Shown here piece after piece: positions 9,802 through 18,274 of a DNA stretch of 45,390 nt (within the stretch, counting starts at the first letter, position 1; each line of letters opens with the position of its first letter). A model generated the notes under the pieces. That model was not told the origin of the DNA, searched no databases, and saw only the letters and a program-made list of their open reading frames with translations. The position numbers were made by a program, and so were the translations under genes. The stretch is taken from contig NZ_JAEHFP010000019.1 of the NCBI RefSeq assembly GCF_016446475.1, forward strand, positions 1-45,390, read 5' to 3'. Origin of the DNA: Paracoccus binzhouensis (GTDB taxonomy: Bacteria > Pseudomonadota > Alphaproteobacteria > Rhodobacterales > Rhodobacteraceae).

Positions 9802-10192
9802 GGTCTTCCTCCGAATCGTGCCTTTTCGGCTCTTCGCTCCCGGGCGGCATTCCTTGGAACCACGGGTTCCGCGCGCAGCATCCGCCTCCCTGGACGAAAC
9901 TGTCACCTGCCAGGGGCCGAGGTGTCAATTCGCTTCATGGGGCTGATGCCGCGCCGGCACCGCGCCGATCACCGTTGCGGCTTCGCATTTTCTTGTAAAA
10001 ATCCTGTGACAGCAAGGAAATGCAAAGGTTTTCTGAAGTATTTCATCAAATCGACACATTGCGCGAAAAATCACGCTTTCCGTGCGTTTACTGTTGAAAC
10101 GCGCCCGGAATTTGACCGCAAGCGGCGGAGTGCGGCAGATGCGTTTTCCGGCCAGACATGCTATCGAAGCAATGAAACGAAAGGCCGCGACC
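9802..10192. other. Divergent control region between ugpB and ada
   Basis: These 391 bases hold no credible gene. The part from about 9985 to 10095 is clearly poorer in GC than the surroundings and should carry the promoters of ugpB (left) and ada (right). No Ada box or complete Pho box could be recognised. Confidence 0.5.
9987..10015 (-). promoter_or_regulatory. Possible ugpB promoter with Pho half-site
   Basis: On the minus strand TTGCTG (10015-10010) and GAAAAT (9992-9987) are separated by 17 bases, a plausible -35/-10 pair giving a leader of roughly 180 bases. The -35 overlaps CTGTCAC (10012-10006), the sequence of one Pho-box half. The second half at the expected 11-base spacing is poor. 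The ugp operon is PhoB-controlled in enterobacteria; here that is only a possibility. Confidence 0.25.
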
Positions 10193-11254
10193 ATGGATCA
10201 GCGTCCCCTTCCCACCCAGAACGACCCGCGCTGGCAGCAGGTGCTGGCGCGCGATGCCGCCGCCGACGGGCGCTTCGTCTATGCGGTGCGCTCGACCGGC
10301 GTCTATTGCCGGCCCTCCTGCCCGTCGCGCCGGGCCCGGCCCGAGAATGTCCGCTTTTTCCCCGCCCCGGACGAGGCCGAGGCGGCGGGCTTCCGGCCCT
10401 GCCGGCGCTGCAACCCGCGCGGACTTTCGACGGCCGAGGCCAATGCTGCGCTGGTCGCCGCCGCCTGCCGGCTGATCGAGGCCTCGGACAGCCCGCCCAG
10501 CCTCGACGCGCTGGCCGAGGCGGCGGGGCTGAGCCCGTTCCATTTCCACCGCCAGTTCAAGGCGGCAACCGGGCTGACGCCGCGCGCCTATGTCGCCGCG
10601 CATCGCGCCGGCCGGCTGCGCGAGGGGCTGCAGGACAGCGACAGCGTGACCGGGGCGATCTACGAGGCCGGCTTCAACGCCAGCAGCCGTTTCTATGAAA
10701 GCGCGGATGCCATGCTGGGCATGACGCCCTCGGCCTGGCGCAAGGGCGGCGCGGGGGCCGAGATCCGCTTCGCGCTGGGGCAATGCGCGCTTGGCGCCAT
10801 CCTGGTCGCGCAAAGCCGGCGCGGCATCTGCGCCATCGCGCTTGGCGACGACCCCGAGGCGCTGCTGCGCGACTTCCAGGACCGCTTTCCCCGCGCCGCC
10901 CTGATCGGCGGCGACCCGGAATTCGAGGCGCTGGTGGCCCGCGTCGTCGGTTTCGTCGAGGCGCCGCGCATCGGGCTGGACCTGCCGCTGGACATCCGCG
11001 GCACCGCCTTCCAGCAGCGGGTCTGGCAGGCGCTGCGGCAGATCCCGCCCGGCTCCACCGCCAGCTATGCCGAGATCGCCCGCCGCATCGGCGAACCCCG
11101 CGCCAGCCGCGCCGTCGCCCAGGCCTGCGCCGCCAATGCGCTCGCCGTGGCCATCCCCTGCCACCGGGTGGTGCGCAGCGATGGCGGGCTGTCGGGCTAT
11201 CGCTGGGGCATCGCCCGCAAGCAGGCGCTGCTGGACCGGGAACGCGCCGGCTAG
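10193..11254 (+). CDS. ada: Ada DNA-methylation repair protein and regulator
   Basis: A 353-residue three-part Ada protein. The N-terminal zinc domain that repairs methylphosphotriesters has its four cysteines at 39, 43, 70 and 73 (VYCRPSC and PCRRC). An AraC-type DNA-binding domain follows (about residues 80-185, with FHRQFKAATGLTPRAY). The C-terminal O6-methylguanine methyltransferase has its acceptor Cys323 in IPCHRVV. When methylated, Ada typically activates repair genes; no alkB or alkA adjoins it here. The ATG at 10193 was chosen for the family-like N-terminus; an ATG at 10172 adds seven residues and cannot be excluded. Confidence 0.92.
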   Translation: MDQRPLPTQNDPRWQQVLARDAAADGRFVYAVRSTGVYCRPSCPSRRARPENVRFFPAPDEAEAAGFRPCRRCNPRGLSTAEANAALVAAACRLIEASDSPPSLDALAEAAGLSPFHFHRQFKAATGLTPRAYVAAHRAGRLREGLQDSDSVTGAIYEAGFNASSRFYESADAMLGMTPSAWRKGGAGAEIRFALGQCALGAILVAQSRRGICAIALGDDPEALLRDFQDRFPRAALIGGDPEFEALVARVVGFVEAPRIGLDLPLDIRGTAFQQRVWQALRQIPPGSTASYAEIARRIGEPRASRAVAQACAANALAVAIPCHRVVRSDGGLSGYRWGIARKQALLDRERAG

Positions 11255-11322
11255 CGCATATTGCCGAGCATTTCGCTTGGGTATATAGGGCGAAGGACCT
11301 GCGCCGCGCGAAAGGACCTGCC

Positions 11323-12300
11323 ATGTTTCCGATCCGACCCTATTGCAGCACCGGAACGCTCGACAGCGCCTCGGGTGCCGCGGCGGCGGCGATCAAGGCC
11401 CGCGCCGCTGAGTGGGAGGTCGAGCTGATCGAGACCCCGGAGAGCCTGACCATGCTGGTCTGGGGCTGCGAATTGTCCCTGATCCCCGAGGGCCATTCGG
11501 CGCGGCTGGAACTCAGCGCCCCCGAGAAGCGGCTGATCGGGACCCTGCAGGACACCGCCACCACGCTGCTGGACAGCCTCGGCATCGCGGTGCGCTGGGA
11601 CCGGGTGGACGCGGGCGCGCTGGCCCCCGGCCTGTCGCTGCTGCGCGTGGTGCGGGTCTGGCAGCGCACGCCCGGCTTCATCCGCGTGCGCCTGGCGGGC
11701 GAGGAGGCCGCGCGCTTCGGCCAGGGCGGGCTGCATTTCCGCCTGCTGCTGCCGCCGCCCGGCCGCGCGCCGCAATGGCCGCGCGTCGCCGCGAACGGCC
11801 GCACCCTCTGGCCCGAAGGCGCAGATGCGCCGCATCGCGCCGTCTACACCACCGCCGCGCAGCAGGACGACTGGCTGGAATTCGACATCTTCCGCCATGC
11901 CGGCAGCCCGACCTGCGACTGGGCCGACCGCGCCCGCCCGGGCGAGACGGTCGGCATCATCGGCCCTGGCGGCGGCGGTTGCCCCGGAGCCTCGCGGATC
12001 TGGCTGTTCGGGGACGAAACCGCCCTGCCCGCCATCGCCCGCATCCTGGTCGAGGCGCCGGGCGAAGTCCGCGCGGTCCTGCGCTGCGCCCCCGAGGACA
12101 TGGCCGACCTGGCCGATGACGGGCGCGTGCGCCGCTGCGACGACCTGCTGACGGCGCTGGACGGCGCCGATTTCGGCACCCCCGAGAATCGTCACGTCTG
12201 GTTCGCCGGCCCCGCCGCCGAAGCGCGCGAGGCGCGGCGGCGGCTGGTCGCGCGCGGCCTGAGCAAGCGCGAATTCACCGCCGCCGCCTATTGGGGCTAG
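11323..12300 (+). CDS. Siderophore-interacting ferric reductase with DUF2218-like head
   Basis: A 325-residue protein. Residues ~1-95 resemble DUF2218 (YCSTGTLDSASGAAAAAIKAR... WGCELSLIPEG). The rest is a siderophore-interacting protein of the FAD-binding-9/ViuB type, which reduces Fe(III) in siderophores in the cytoplasm using NAD(P)H. Visible pieces are FIRVRLAG, the FAD region RAVYTT...EFDIFRHAG, GETVGIIGPGGG, LFGDETALPAI and the terminal REFTAAAYWG. It has its own upstream region (GTATATAGGG at about 11280) and faces a drug efflux gene tail-to-tail three bases away. It fits the iron theme of the window (efe genes). No siderophore receptor lies next to it. Confidence 0.85.
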   Translation: MFPIRPYCSTGTLDSASGAAAAAIKARAAEWEVELIETPESLTMLVWGCELSLIPEGHSARLELSAPEKRLIGTLQDTATTLLDSLGIAVRWDRVDAGALAPGLSLLRVVRVWQRTPGFIRVRLAGEEAARFGQGGLHFRLLLPPPGRAPQWPRVAANGRTLWPEGADAPHRAVYTTAAQQDDWLEFDIFRHAGSPTCDWADRARPGETVGIIGPGGGGCPGASRIWLFGDETALPAIARILVEAPGEVRAVLRCAPEDMADLADDGRVRRCDDLLTALDGADFGTPENRHVWFAGPAAEAREARRRLVARGLSKREFTAAAYWG

Positions 12301-12303
12301 GCC

Positions 12304-13494
12304 TCAGGCCAGCAGGCGCAGGCGCGGCAGCGACGCGGCCGCCGCAGCCCAGGCCAGCACCGCGCAAAGCGCGATGGCCGGCACCATGCTGGCCGCGGTG
12401 TTGTCGAGGAACGGCCCGGTCACGGCGATCATCAGCCCGCCGGTCAGCATCTGGATCGTGCCGCCCAGCGACGAGGCAAGCCCGGCGATATCGGGATGCG
12501 GGTCCAGCGACATGACCATGGCCGTGGGCATGACCAGCCCCAGGCAGGCATTGGCCAGGAACAGCCCGGCAACCACCACCGGCAGCGCGTCGAAGCCCGC
12601 GGCCACCACCAGCGACAGAAGCAGCGCCAGCCCGGCGAAGCCGGTAATGGCCAGCGAGATCACCCGCTCCATCCCGAAGCGCTCGGCCAGCCGGCCGGCG
12701 AATTGCGAGGCCGAGAAGAAGCCGATCGCGTTCACCGCGAAGGCCAGCGAGAAGCCGGTGGGGCTGAGCCCGTATTGCCGGGTATAGACGAAGCTCGCCG
12801 AGGCCAGGAAGACGAAGAAGCTGGCCATGCCGAAGCCGCCGATCATCGTCAGGCCCAGGAAGCGCCGGTCCGAAAGCAGCCGGCGCGCCCCCGCCAGCAT
12901 CGCGCCTATCCGCACCGGCCTGCGGTTGCCGGCCTCCAGCGTCTCGGGCAGCACGAACAGGATCAGCGCCAGGCTCAGCAGCGCCGCGCCGGCCAGCACC
13001 GCGAAGATCTCGCGCCAGCCGCCCCAGGCCATCACCGCCGAGCCGGTCAGCGGCGCCAGCATGGGCGAGACCGAGATCACGATCATGATCGCCGCCATCA
13101 TCTTCGCCGCCGCGGGGCCGGTGGCCATGTCGCGGATCACCGCGCGCGGCACCACCATCAGGGTGGCCGCCCCCAGCCCCTGCACGGCGCGGGCGGCGAT
13201 CAGCCAGCCGATGGTCGGCGCCAGGCTGGCGGCCACGGTGGCGGCCAGGAAGATGCCGACGCCGATCACCAGCGGCTTCTTGCGCCCGACCGCATCGGAC
13301 ATCGGGCCATAGATCATCTGGGCGATGCCGAAGACGATGAAATACGAGGTCAGCGTCAGCGCCGCCCCGGCCTCGGTGGTGCCCAGGTCGCTGGCCACCT
13401 GCGGCAGCGCGGGCAGATACATGTCGATCGCGAAGGGACCGACGGCGGAAAGCAGGCCAAGCAACAGGGCCATGCGGAACAGGGGATCACGCAT
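12304..13494 (-). CDS. Bcr/CflA family drug efflux MFS transporter
   Basis: A 396-residue major facilitator with twelve predicted helices. The start at 13494 yields MRDPLFRMALLLGLLSAVGPFAIDMYLPALPQVA, matching the Bcr/CflA N-terminus; an upstream in-frame ATG at 13602 adds 36 unrelated residues. The first cytoplasmic loop carries the motif-A-like GPMSDAVGRKKPL, and helix 5 carries a GPAAAKMMAAIMIVISVSPMLAP antiporter-type motif. Members export bicyclomycin, sulphonamides or cysteine-pathway metabolites; the substrate is not predictable. Confidence 0.88.
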   Translation of the reverse strand: MRDPLFRMALLLGLLSAVGPFAIDMYLPALPQVASDLGTTEAGAALTLTSYFIVFGIAQMIYGPMSDAVGRKKPLVIGVGIFLAATVAASLAPTIGWLIAARAVQGLGAATLMVVPRAVIRDMATGPAAAKMMAAIMIVISVSPMLAPLTGSAVMAWGGWREIFAVLAGAALLSLALILFVLPETLEAGNRRPVRIGAMLAGARRLLSDRRFLGLTMIGGFGMASFFVFLASASFVYTRQYGLSPTGFSLAFAVNAIGFFSASQFAGRLAERFGMERVISLAITGFAGLALLLSLVVAAGFDALPVVVAGLFLANACLGLVMPTAMVMSLDPHPDIAGLASSLGGTIQMLTGGLMIAVTGPFLDNTAASMVPAIALCAVLAWAAAAASLPRLRLLA

Positions 13495-13717
13495 CGGGAA
13501 ACCAGTCAGATTGTCAGATATGGAAGAAGCGGACGCAGAATCGCACCCAAAGCCGTTCACCGCCGCCGGGCGCTGCATGCCACGGTCCGTGGACAAGCGC
13601 AAGCGCCTTCGCGCCGGCCGGTTGATAAATGTTTGACCATCCGGATCGGGGCTTTGCCGGGGCCGGCGCGCGCAGCATTATGGCCGGGATTGCAGGATTC
13701 TGTCGCGGAGCACGCCG

Positions 13718-13798
13718 ATGAGGATCTACCATCTTCTTTTCATGGCGCAGATCGCCGGGCTTGTCGGGCTGATCGGCACCGCCGTCATCTATTGGTAA
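13718..13798 (+). CDS. Possible 26-residue membrane peptide
   Basis: ATG at 13718 opens a 26-codon frame ending TAA at 13796-13798, reading MRIYHLLFMAQIAGLVGLIG then TAVIYW. It has a short basic start, one continuous hydrophobic stretch long enough to span the membrane, and aromatic residues at the end, the layout of single-span small proteins. GCGGAG lies about eight bases upstream. It sits in the otherwise empty 358-base gap between the efflux gene and the GntR regulator. I do not recognise a family; coding is plausible, not proven. Confidence 0.4.
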   Translation: MRIYHLLFMAQIAGLVGLIGTAVIYW

Positions 13799-13852
13799 CG
13801 GTTTCCCCAAGGCCCCGCTTGACAGGTTCGCCTGACATGTAACATTGGCGCC

Positions 13853-14557
13853 ATGAACAAAGTGGCTGATTGGTTGTCCAACAAGAGCCCGGTCAGTCGG
13901 AAAAACGCCGCCGAGACGGTGTTCGAGGATCTGCGAGGCGCGATACTTTCCGGCAATTTGCCGGTGGGTATCCGTTTGCCGTCCGAAGCCAAGCTGGCCG
14001 AGCGCTACGGTGTCAGTCGCCCCATCATTCGCGAAGCCATGCGCTCGCTGCAGACGCTGGGGTTGACCCGCAGCCGCAGCGGCAGCGGCAGCTTCGTCAT
14101 TTCCGACCGGCAGACGCCCGAGCTGGCCTATGGCAGCTATTCGGCGCGCGAGCTGATCGAGGCCCGCCCCTTCATCGAGATCCCCGCCGCCGGCTGGGCG
14201 GCGCTGCGGCGCAACCCGGACCAGCTGGCGCGGCTGATGCAGCTTTGCGACAGCATGGAACGGCAGGAGGACGCGCTGAAATGGGTGCGGCTGGATTCCG
14301 ACTTCCATTGTCTGATCGCCGAGGCGGCGGACAATACCGTCTTCCTGCGCGTCGTCACCGACTCGCGCGAGGCGCTGATGCGCCAGTCTGAACTGGTAAA
14401 CCTGATGGCCGATCGGCGCGTGACCTCGAATCACGAACATCGCGCCATCGCCGAGGCCATCGCCGCCGGCTCGGAAGCCGAGGCCCAGACCGCCATGCGC
14501 AAGCACCTGAACGAGGTCGAGCTGGCGATGACCTGGATCATCGGCCAGCAAGGCTGA
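13853..14557 (+). CDS. GntR/FadR-family transcriptional regulator
   Basis: A 234-residue regulator. The N-terminal winged helix-turn-helix (residues ~17-82) contains LRGAILSGNLPVGIRLPSEAKLAERYGVSRPIIREAM, and the C-terminal FCD ligand domain (about 95-225) has the metal/ligand-binding pattern DSDFHCLIAEAADN and NHEHRAIAEAI. FCD regulators usually repress transport and catabolic genes for organic acids or amino acids. It precedes the asparagine permease and asparaginase genes on the same strand, and the gap holds dyads of the kind FCD regulators bind, so it probably controls them. Confidence 0.9.
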   Translation: MNKVADWLSNKSPVSRKNAAETVFEDLRGAILSGNLPVGIRLPSEAKLAERYGVSRPIIREAMRSLQTLGLTRSRSGSGSFVISDRQTPELAYGSYSARELIEARPFIEIPAAGWAALRRNPDQLARLMQLCDSMERQEDALKWVRLDSDFHCLIAEAADNTVFLRVVTDSREALMRQSELVNLMADRRVTSNHEHRAIAEAIAAGSEAEAQTAMRKHLNEVELAMTWIIGQQG

Positions 14558-14588
14558 TTTCAGCCGGCGGCATTTCCTGCCCTTGATA

Positions 14589-14598
14589 CAACATGTTG
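14589..14598. promoter_or_regulatory. Palindrome CAACATGTTG downstream of gntR
   Basis: A perfect 10-base palindrome 32 bases after the gntR stop, within the 225-base region in front of ansP. It may be an accessory operator for the GntR regulator. A palindrome of this length is not rare by chance. Confidence 0.3.
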
Positions 14599-14700
14599 CT
14601 GGCGGCCCCTCATCTGCTTTCCAGGAGCGTTCCCGCCGGCACCCCTGCCCGGACCCGCAAACGGTCTTGACGCCGCCGCGGTCGGATTACTAAATGCAAA

Positions 14701-14723
14701 ATCTGTCAGACAGCATTACAGAT
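14701..14723. promoter_or_regulatory. Candidate GntR operator in front of ansP
   Basis: Two dyads overlap: CTGTC-A-GACAG (14703-14713) and ATCTGT-N11-ACAGAT (14701-14706 with 14718-14723). TGTCAGACA matches the TnGTCnGACnA-type operator used by many FadR-family (FCD) regulators. It lies 60-80 bases before the ansP start, in an AT-richer stretch, where bound repressor could block transcription. The assignment to the adjacent GntR regulator is inferred. Confidence 0.55.
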
Positions 14724-14782
14724 AATTCATTCACGCGCCGAAGGCAGGAGGTGGCCGCGGCGCGAAGCAGAGCGGAGGAGAC

Positions 14783-16249
14783 ATGTCTCATCAAACCACC
14801 CCGGCCGAAGGCCAGGTGTTCGCCGAGGAGGAGCTCGGCTATCACAAGGAACTCAAGCCGCGCCAGATCCAGATGATCGCCATCGGCGGCGCCATCGGCA
14901 CCGGGCTCTTCCTGGGCGCCGGCGGCCGGCTGGCCAGCGCCGGCCCGGCCCTGGTGCTGGTCTATGCGCTGTGCGGCTTCTTCGCCTTCCTGGTGCTGCG
15001 CGCCCTGGGCGAACTGATCATGCACCGGCCCAGCTCGGGCTCGTTCGTGTCCTATGCGCGCGAGTTCTATGGCGAGAAGCTGGCCTTCGCCGCCGGCTGG
15101 ATGTACTGGCTGAACTGGGCGATGACCTCGGTGGCCGACGTCACCGCCGTCGCCGTCTACATGAATTTCTTCAAGGCCTATGTGCCCTGGCTGGCCGGCA
15201 TCGACCAATGGGTCTTTGCCCTGGCGGCGCTGGTGGTGGTGCTGGCGATGAACATGCTGTCGGTCAAGGTCTTCGGCGAACTGGAATTCTGGTTCAGCCT
15301 GATCAAGGTCCTGTCGCTGCTCGCCTTCCTGCTGATCGGCATCTATTTCGTGGTCAGCGGCACGCCCATCGCCGGCCATGCGCCCGGATTGCACCTGATC
15401 TCCGAGGGCGGCGGCCTGTTTCCGAACGGCATCCTGCCGGCGCTTCTGATCATCCAGGGCGTGGTCTTCGCCTATGCCTCGATCGAGCTGATCGGCACCG
15501 CCGCGGGCGAGACCGAGGACCCGCGCAAGGTCATGCCGCGCGCGATCCGCACCGTCGTCTTCCGCCTGGTGGTCTTCTATGTCGGCTCGGTGCTGCTCTT
15601 GTCGCTGCTGCTGCCCTATACCGCCTACAAGGCCGGCGAGAGCCCCTTCGTCACCTTCTTCGGCGCGATCGGCATCGAGGGCGCCGACATCATCATGAAC
15701 CTGGTGGTGCTGACGGCGGTGCTGTCCTCGCTGAATGCGGGCCTCTATTCGACCGGGCGCATCCTGCACTCCATGGCGGTCTCGGGCTCGGCCCCGGCGG
15801 CGCTGGCGCGGATGAACAAGGCCGGCGTGCCCTATATGGGCATCGCCGTCACCGCCTTCGTCACCGTGCTGGGGGTGATCCTGAACGCCATCGTCCCGGC
15901 CGCAGCCTTCGAGATCGCCATGAACGTGGCCGCCCTCGGCATCATCACCGCCTGGGGGGTGATCGTGCTTTGCCAGCTCAAGCTCTGGCACCTGTCGCGC
16001 AAGGGCGAGATCGCGCGCCCTGCGTTCCGCATGTTCGGCGCCCCCTTCACCGGCGTCGCCACGCTGGCCTTCCTGCTGGGCGTGGTGGTGCTGATGGCCT
16101 TCGATTATCCGATCGGCACCTGGACCGTCGCCTCTTTGCTGGTGATCGTGCCCGCGCTGGTGATAGGGTGGCATCTTGCGCGCGACCGCATCCACAGCAT
16201 CGCGCAGCAGCATGAGGAGGAGATCGCAAACATGCAGGGCGCGTCGTGA
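14783..16249 (+). CDS. ansP: L-asparagine permease (AAT family)
   Basis: A 488-residue amino-acid/proton symporter with twelve predicted helices. The AAT-family entry motif is complete ([20 protein letters not shown], residues ~29-48), followed by [20 protein letters not shown] and [20 protein letters not shown], which resemble AnsP most closely. The asparaginase gene starts inside its stop codon (GTGA at 16246-16249), so uptake and deamidation of asparagine are coupled. GGAGGAG lies six bases before the ATG. Other AAT members carry different amino acids, but the neighbour supports asparagine. Confidence 0.88.
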   Translation: MSHQTTPAEGQVFAEEELGYHKELKPRQIQMIAIGGAIGTGLFLGAGGRLASAGPALVLVYALCGFFAFLVLRALGELIMHRPSSGSFVSYAREFYGEKLAFAAGWMYWLNWAMTSVADVTAVAVYMNFFKAYVPWLAGIDQWVFALAALVVVLAMNMLSVKVFGELEFWFSLIKVLSLLAFLLIGIYFVVSGTPIAGHAPGLHLISEGGGLFPNGILPALLIIQGVVFAYASIELIGTAAGETEDPRKVMPRAIRTVVFRLVVFYVGSVLLLSLLLPYTAYKAGESPFVTFFGAIGIEGADIIMNLVVLTAVLSSLNAGLYSTGRILHSMAVSGSAPAALARMNKAGVPYMGIAVTAFVTVLGVILNAIVPAAAFEIAMNVAALGIITAWGVIVLCQLKLWHLSRKGEIARPAFRMFGAPFTGVATLAFLLGVVVLMAFDYPIGTWTVASLLVIVPALVIGWHLARDRIHSIAQQHEEEIANMQGAS

Positions 16250-17181
16250 CCGTCATTGCCGAAAAGCCGCTGGTGGCCGTGCTGGCCACCGGGGGCACCA
16301 TCGCCAGCAGCCGCGGGGCCGATGGCTCGGCCAGCCCCAGCCTCAGCGGCCAGGCCCTGCTGGACCTTTTGCCCCCGGTGGCGGTCGAGCTGCGCCCGCA
16401 GGAGTTGCTGGCACGCGATTCCGCCAGCCTGACGCTGGCCGACATGCAGCGCATCAGCGATGCGGTCGGCGCACAGCTTGCGGATCCGCGGCTGGCCGGC
16501 ATCGTGGTGCTGCACGGCACCGACGCGATGGAGGAAACCGCGCTGCTGGTGCAGCTTCAGCACCTGCCGGCGAAGCCCGTGGTGTTCACCGGCGCGCAAT
16601 TCGCCTCGGACCACCCGCGATCCGACGGAACCGCCAACCTGGCGCTGGCGCTCGACAAGGTGCTGCAGGGCGGTGCCGACGTGACCGTGGCCTTCGGCGA
16701 CCGACAATTCCCGGTCTGGGGCCTCTACAAGTTCGCCACGGATTCGGCGGATGCCTTTCGCTGCGTGGCGCATGAGGGCACGGGACTGCACCGCGCCCTG
16801 CCCGCCCCGATCGCCGGGCTGCGGGTCGATATCGTCGCCGCCCACCCCGGCAGCGACGGCGTGCACCTGGACGCGAGCATCGCCGCCGGCGCCCGCGGCA
16901 TCGTGGTCGCGGCGCTGGGGTCGGGCAATGCCTCGCCGGAACTGGTCGCAGCCATCGCCCGCGCCCGCGCCCAGGGCATCACCGTGGTGGTGTCCAGCCG
17001 TGTCCCCGAGGGCATCCTGGCGCCGATCTATGGCGGCGGCGGCGGCGGCCATGACATGAAGCGCGCCGGCGCGATCCATGCCCGGCTGCTGCGGCCCGGA
17101 CAGGCCCGCATCCTGCTGGCCGCCATGCTCGCCAATGGCTGCCCCGAGGAGGAAATCGCCGCGATCTTCGAGGAAACCTAG
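16246..17181 (+). CDS. Asparaginase
   Basis: A 311-residue L-asparaginase that hydrolyses asparagine to aspartate and ammonia. The nucleophile region LATGGTIAS holds Thr18, and the second active-site motif HGTDAMEET holds Thr92-Asp93. SDGTAN follows as the third conserved region. There is no signal peptide, so it acts in the cytoplasm. The start is GTG, overlapping the ansP stop. The flexible lid after TGGTIAS lacks the usual tyrosine ([11 protein letters not shown]), which might affect turnover or specificity. A glycine run (YGGGGGGGH) near residue 262 is unusual. Confidence 0.9.
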   Translation: MTVIAEKPLVAVLATGGTIASSRGADGSASPSLSGQALLDLLPPVAVELRPQELLARDSASLTLADMQRISDAVGAQLADPRLAGIVVLHGTDAMEETALLVQLQHLPAKPVVFTGAQFASDHPRSDGTANLALALDKVLQGGADVTVAFGDRQFPVWGLYKFATDSADAFRCVAHEGTGLHRALPAPIAGLRVDIVAAHPGSDGVHLDASIAAGARGIVVAALGSGNASPELVAAIARARAQGITVVVSSRVPEGILAPIYGGGGGGHDMKRAGAIHARLLRPGQARILLAAMLANGCPEEEIAAIFEET

Positions 17182-17311
17182 TTTTCCTGGAAGTTGCGGC
17201 AGGAACATCGACGGTTCCGATGGCCCCGCCCCCTGCCGCCGGCAAGGGCCTGGCTTTTGCGCGACATGATGATAAGGTCACGCGATCCGCAATCTGCATA
17301 TCGTCGCTGAC

Positions 17312-18265
17312 ATGTCCCTGCCTCCCGCCCGCCTGATGCTGAAACCCGCCCAGCTGCGCCTGATCCAGCAGATCGCAGAGCATGGCCAGCTGCAACTTGC
17401 GGCCGAAACCGTGGGCATGACCCAGCCGGCCGCCTCGCGCATGCTGGCCGAGATCGAGAACCAGGTCGGCGCCCAGCTGTTCCTGCGCCAGCCCAAGGGG
17501 ATGGAGCCGACCGAGATCGGCCGCGCCGTCCTGCGCCGCGCCCGCGTCATCCTGCGCGAGATGTTCAGCATGGCCGCCGACGTGCGGGCGCTGCGCGAGG
17601 GCTTCGGCGGCTCGCTGCGGGTCGGCGCGGTGACCGGCCCGGCGGTGGGCTATCTGGTCACCGCCATCCGCGAGATCAAGCAGACCGCGCCGGATGCCGA
17701 CATCACCGTCGACGTCATGCCCTCGCGCGAGCTCCTGGGCCATCTGGCCGCCGGAGAGATGGATTTCGTGCTGGCCCGCATCCTGCCGGAATTCGACAGC
17801 CAGGACTTCAACATCCTGCCGATGCGGGACGAGAAGGTGTCGTTCCTGGTGCGGTCAAGCCATCCGCTTAGCCGCTCTTCCTCGGTCACGCTGACGGAAC
17901 TCGCGGGCCAGGAATGGGTGATGCAAAGCCGCGGCGCCCCGATCCGCGAGGCGGCGCTGGCGGCATTCGCCGATGTCGGCCTGGCCGAGCCCCGCAACAT
18001 CGTCAACAGCCCCTCGCTTCTGCTGACCATCGCCTATCTGGCGCAATGCGACGCCGTGGCGCCGATGTCCGAGGAGGTGGCGGAGCTGCTGATCCGGCCG
18101 CCGGTCGGGGCCGGCTTCTCGGTGCTGCAGGTCCCGCACGAGATCCGCGTCTCGCCCTATTACCTGCTCGACCTCAAGCGCCGGCCGCTGTCGCCGCTGG
18201 CGATGCGGCTGCGCGAGAGGCTGATCGCCCTCTCGCGCAGCCCGGTCAGGGATGCCCATGCCTGA
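17312..18265 (+). CDS. LysR-family transcriptional regulator
   Basis: A 317-residue LysR regulator: N-terminal helix-turn-helix (residues ~9-68; LQLAAETVGMTQPAASRMLAEIE) and a C-terminal type 2 periplasmic-binding fold beginning SLRVGAVTGPAVGYLV. It recalls regulators of sugar binding proteins such as GbpR of Agrobacterium (VGMTQPAASRML, LEIE), but the inducer is not readable. It lies 130 bases after the asparaginase gene and ends tail-to-tail with tcyP, nine bases apart, so its target is not obvious. Confidence 0.88.
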   Translation: MSLPPARLMLKPAQLRLIQQIAEHGQLQLAAETVGMTQPAASRMLAEIENQVGAQLFLRQPKGMEPTEIGRAVLRRARVILREMFSMAADVRALREGFGGSLRVGAVTGPAVGYLVTAIREIKQTAPDADITVDVMPSRELLGHLAAGEMDFVLARILPEFDSQDFNILPMRDEKVSFLVRSSHPLSRSSSVTLTELAGQEWVMQSRGAPIREAALAAFADVGLAEPRNIVNSPSLLLTIAYLAQCDAVAPMSEEVAELLIRPPVGAGFSVLQVPHEIRVSPYYLLDLKRRPLSPLAMRLRERLIALSRSPVRDAHA

Positions 18266-18274
18266 GCCGGCGGC

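Noticed and set aside
9896..10015. Pho boxes for ugp
   Set aside because: CTGTCAC occurs at 9900-9906 (plus strand) and 10006-10012 (minus strand), but neither has a convincing second half at 11-base spacing in the right direction.
10020..10192. Ada box upstream of ada
   Set aside because: No sequence close to the known AAAGCGCA-type Ada sites stands at a suitable place.
17230..17250. Terminator after the asparaginase gene
   Set aside because: The TGCC-GCC-GGCA dyad is very short and has no T-run.
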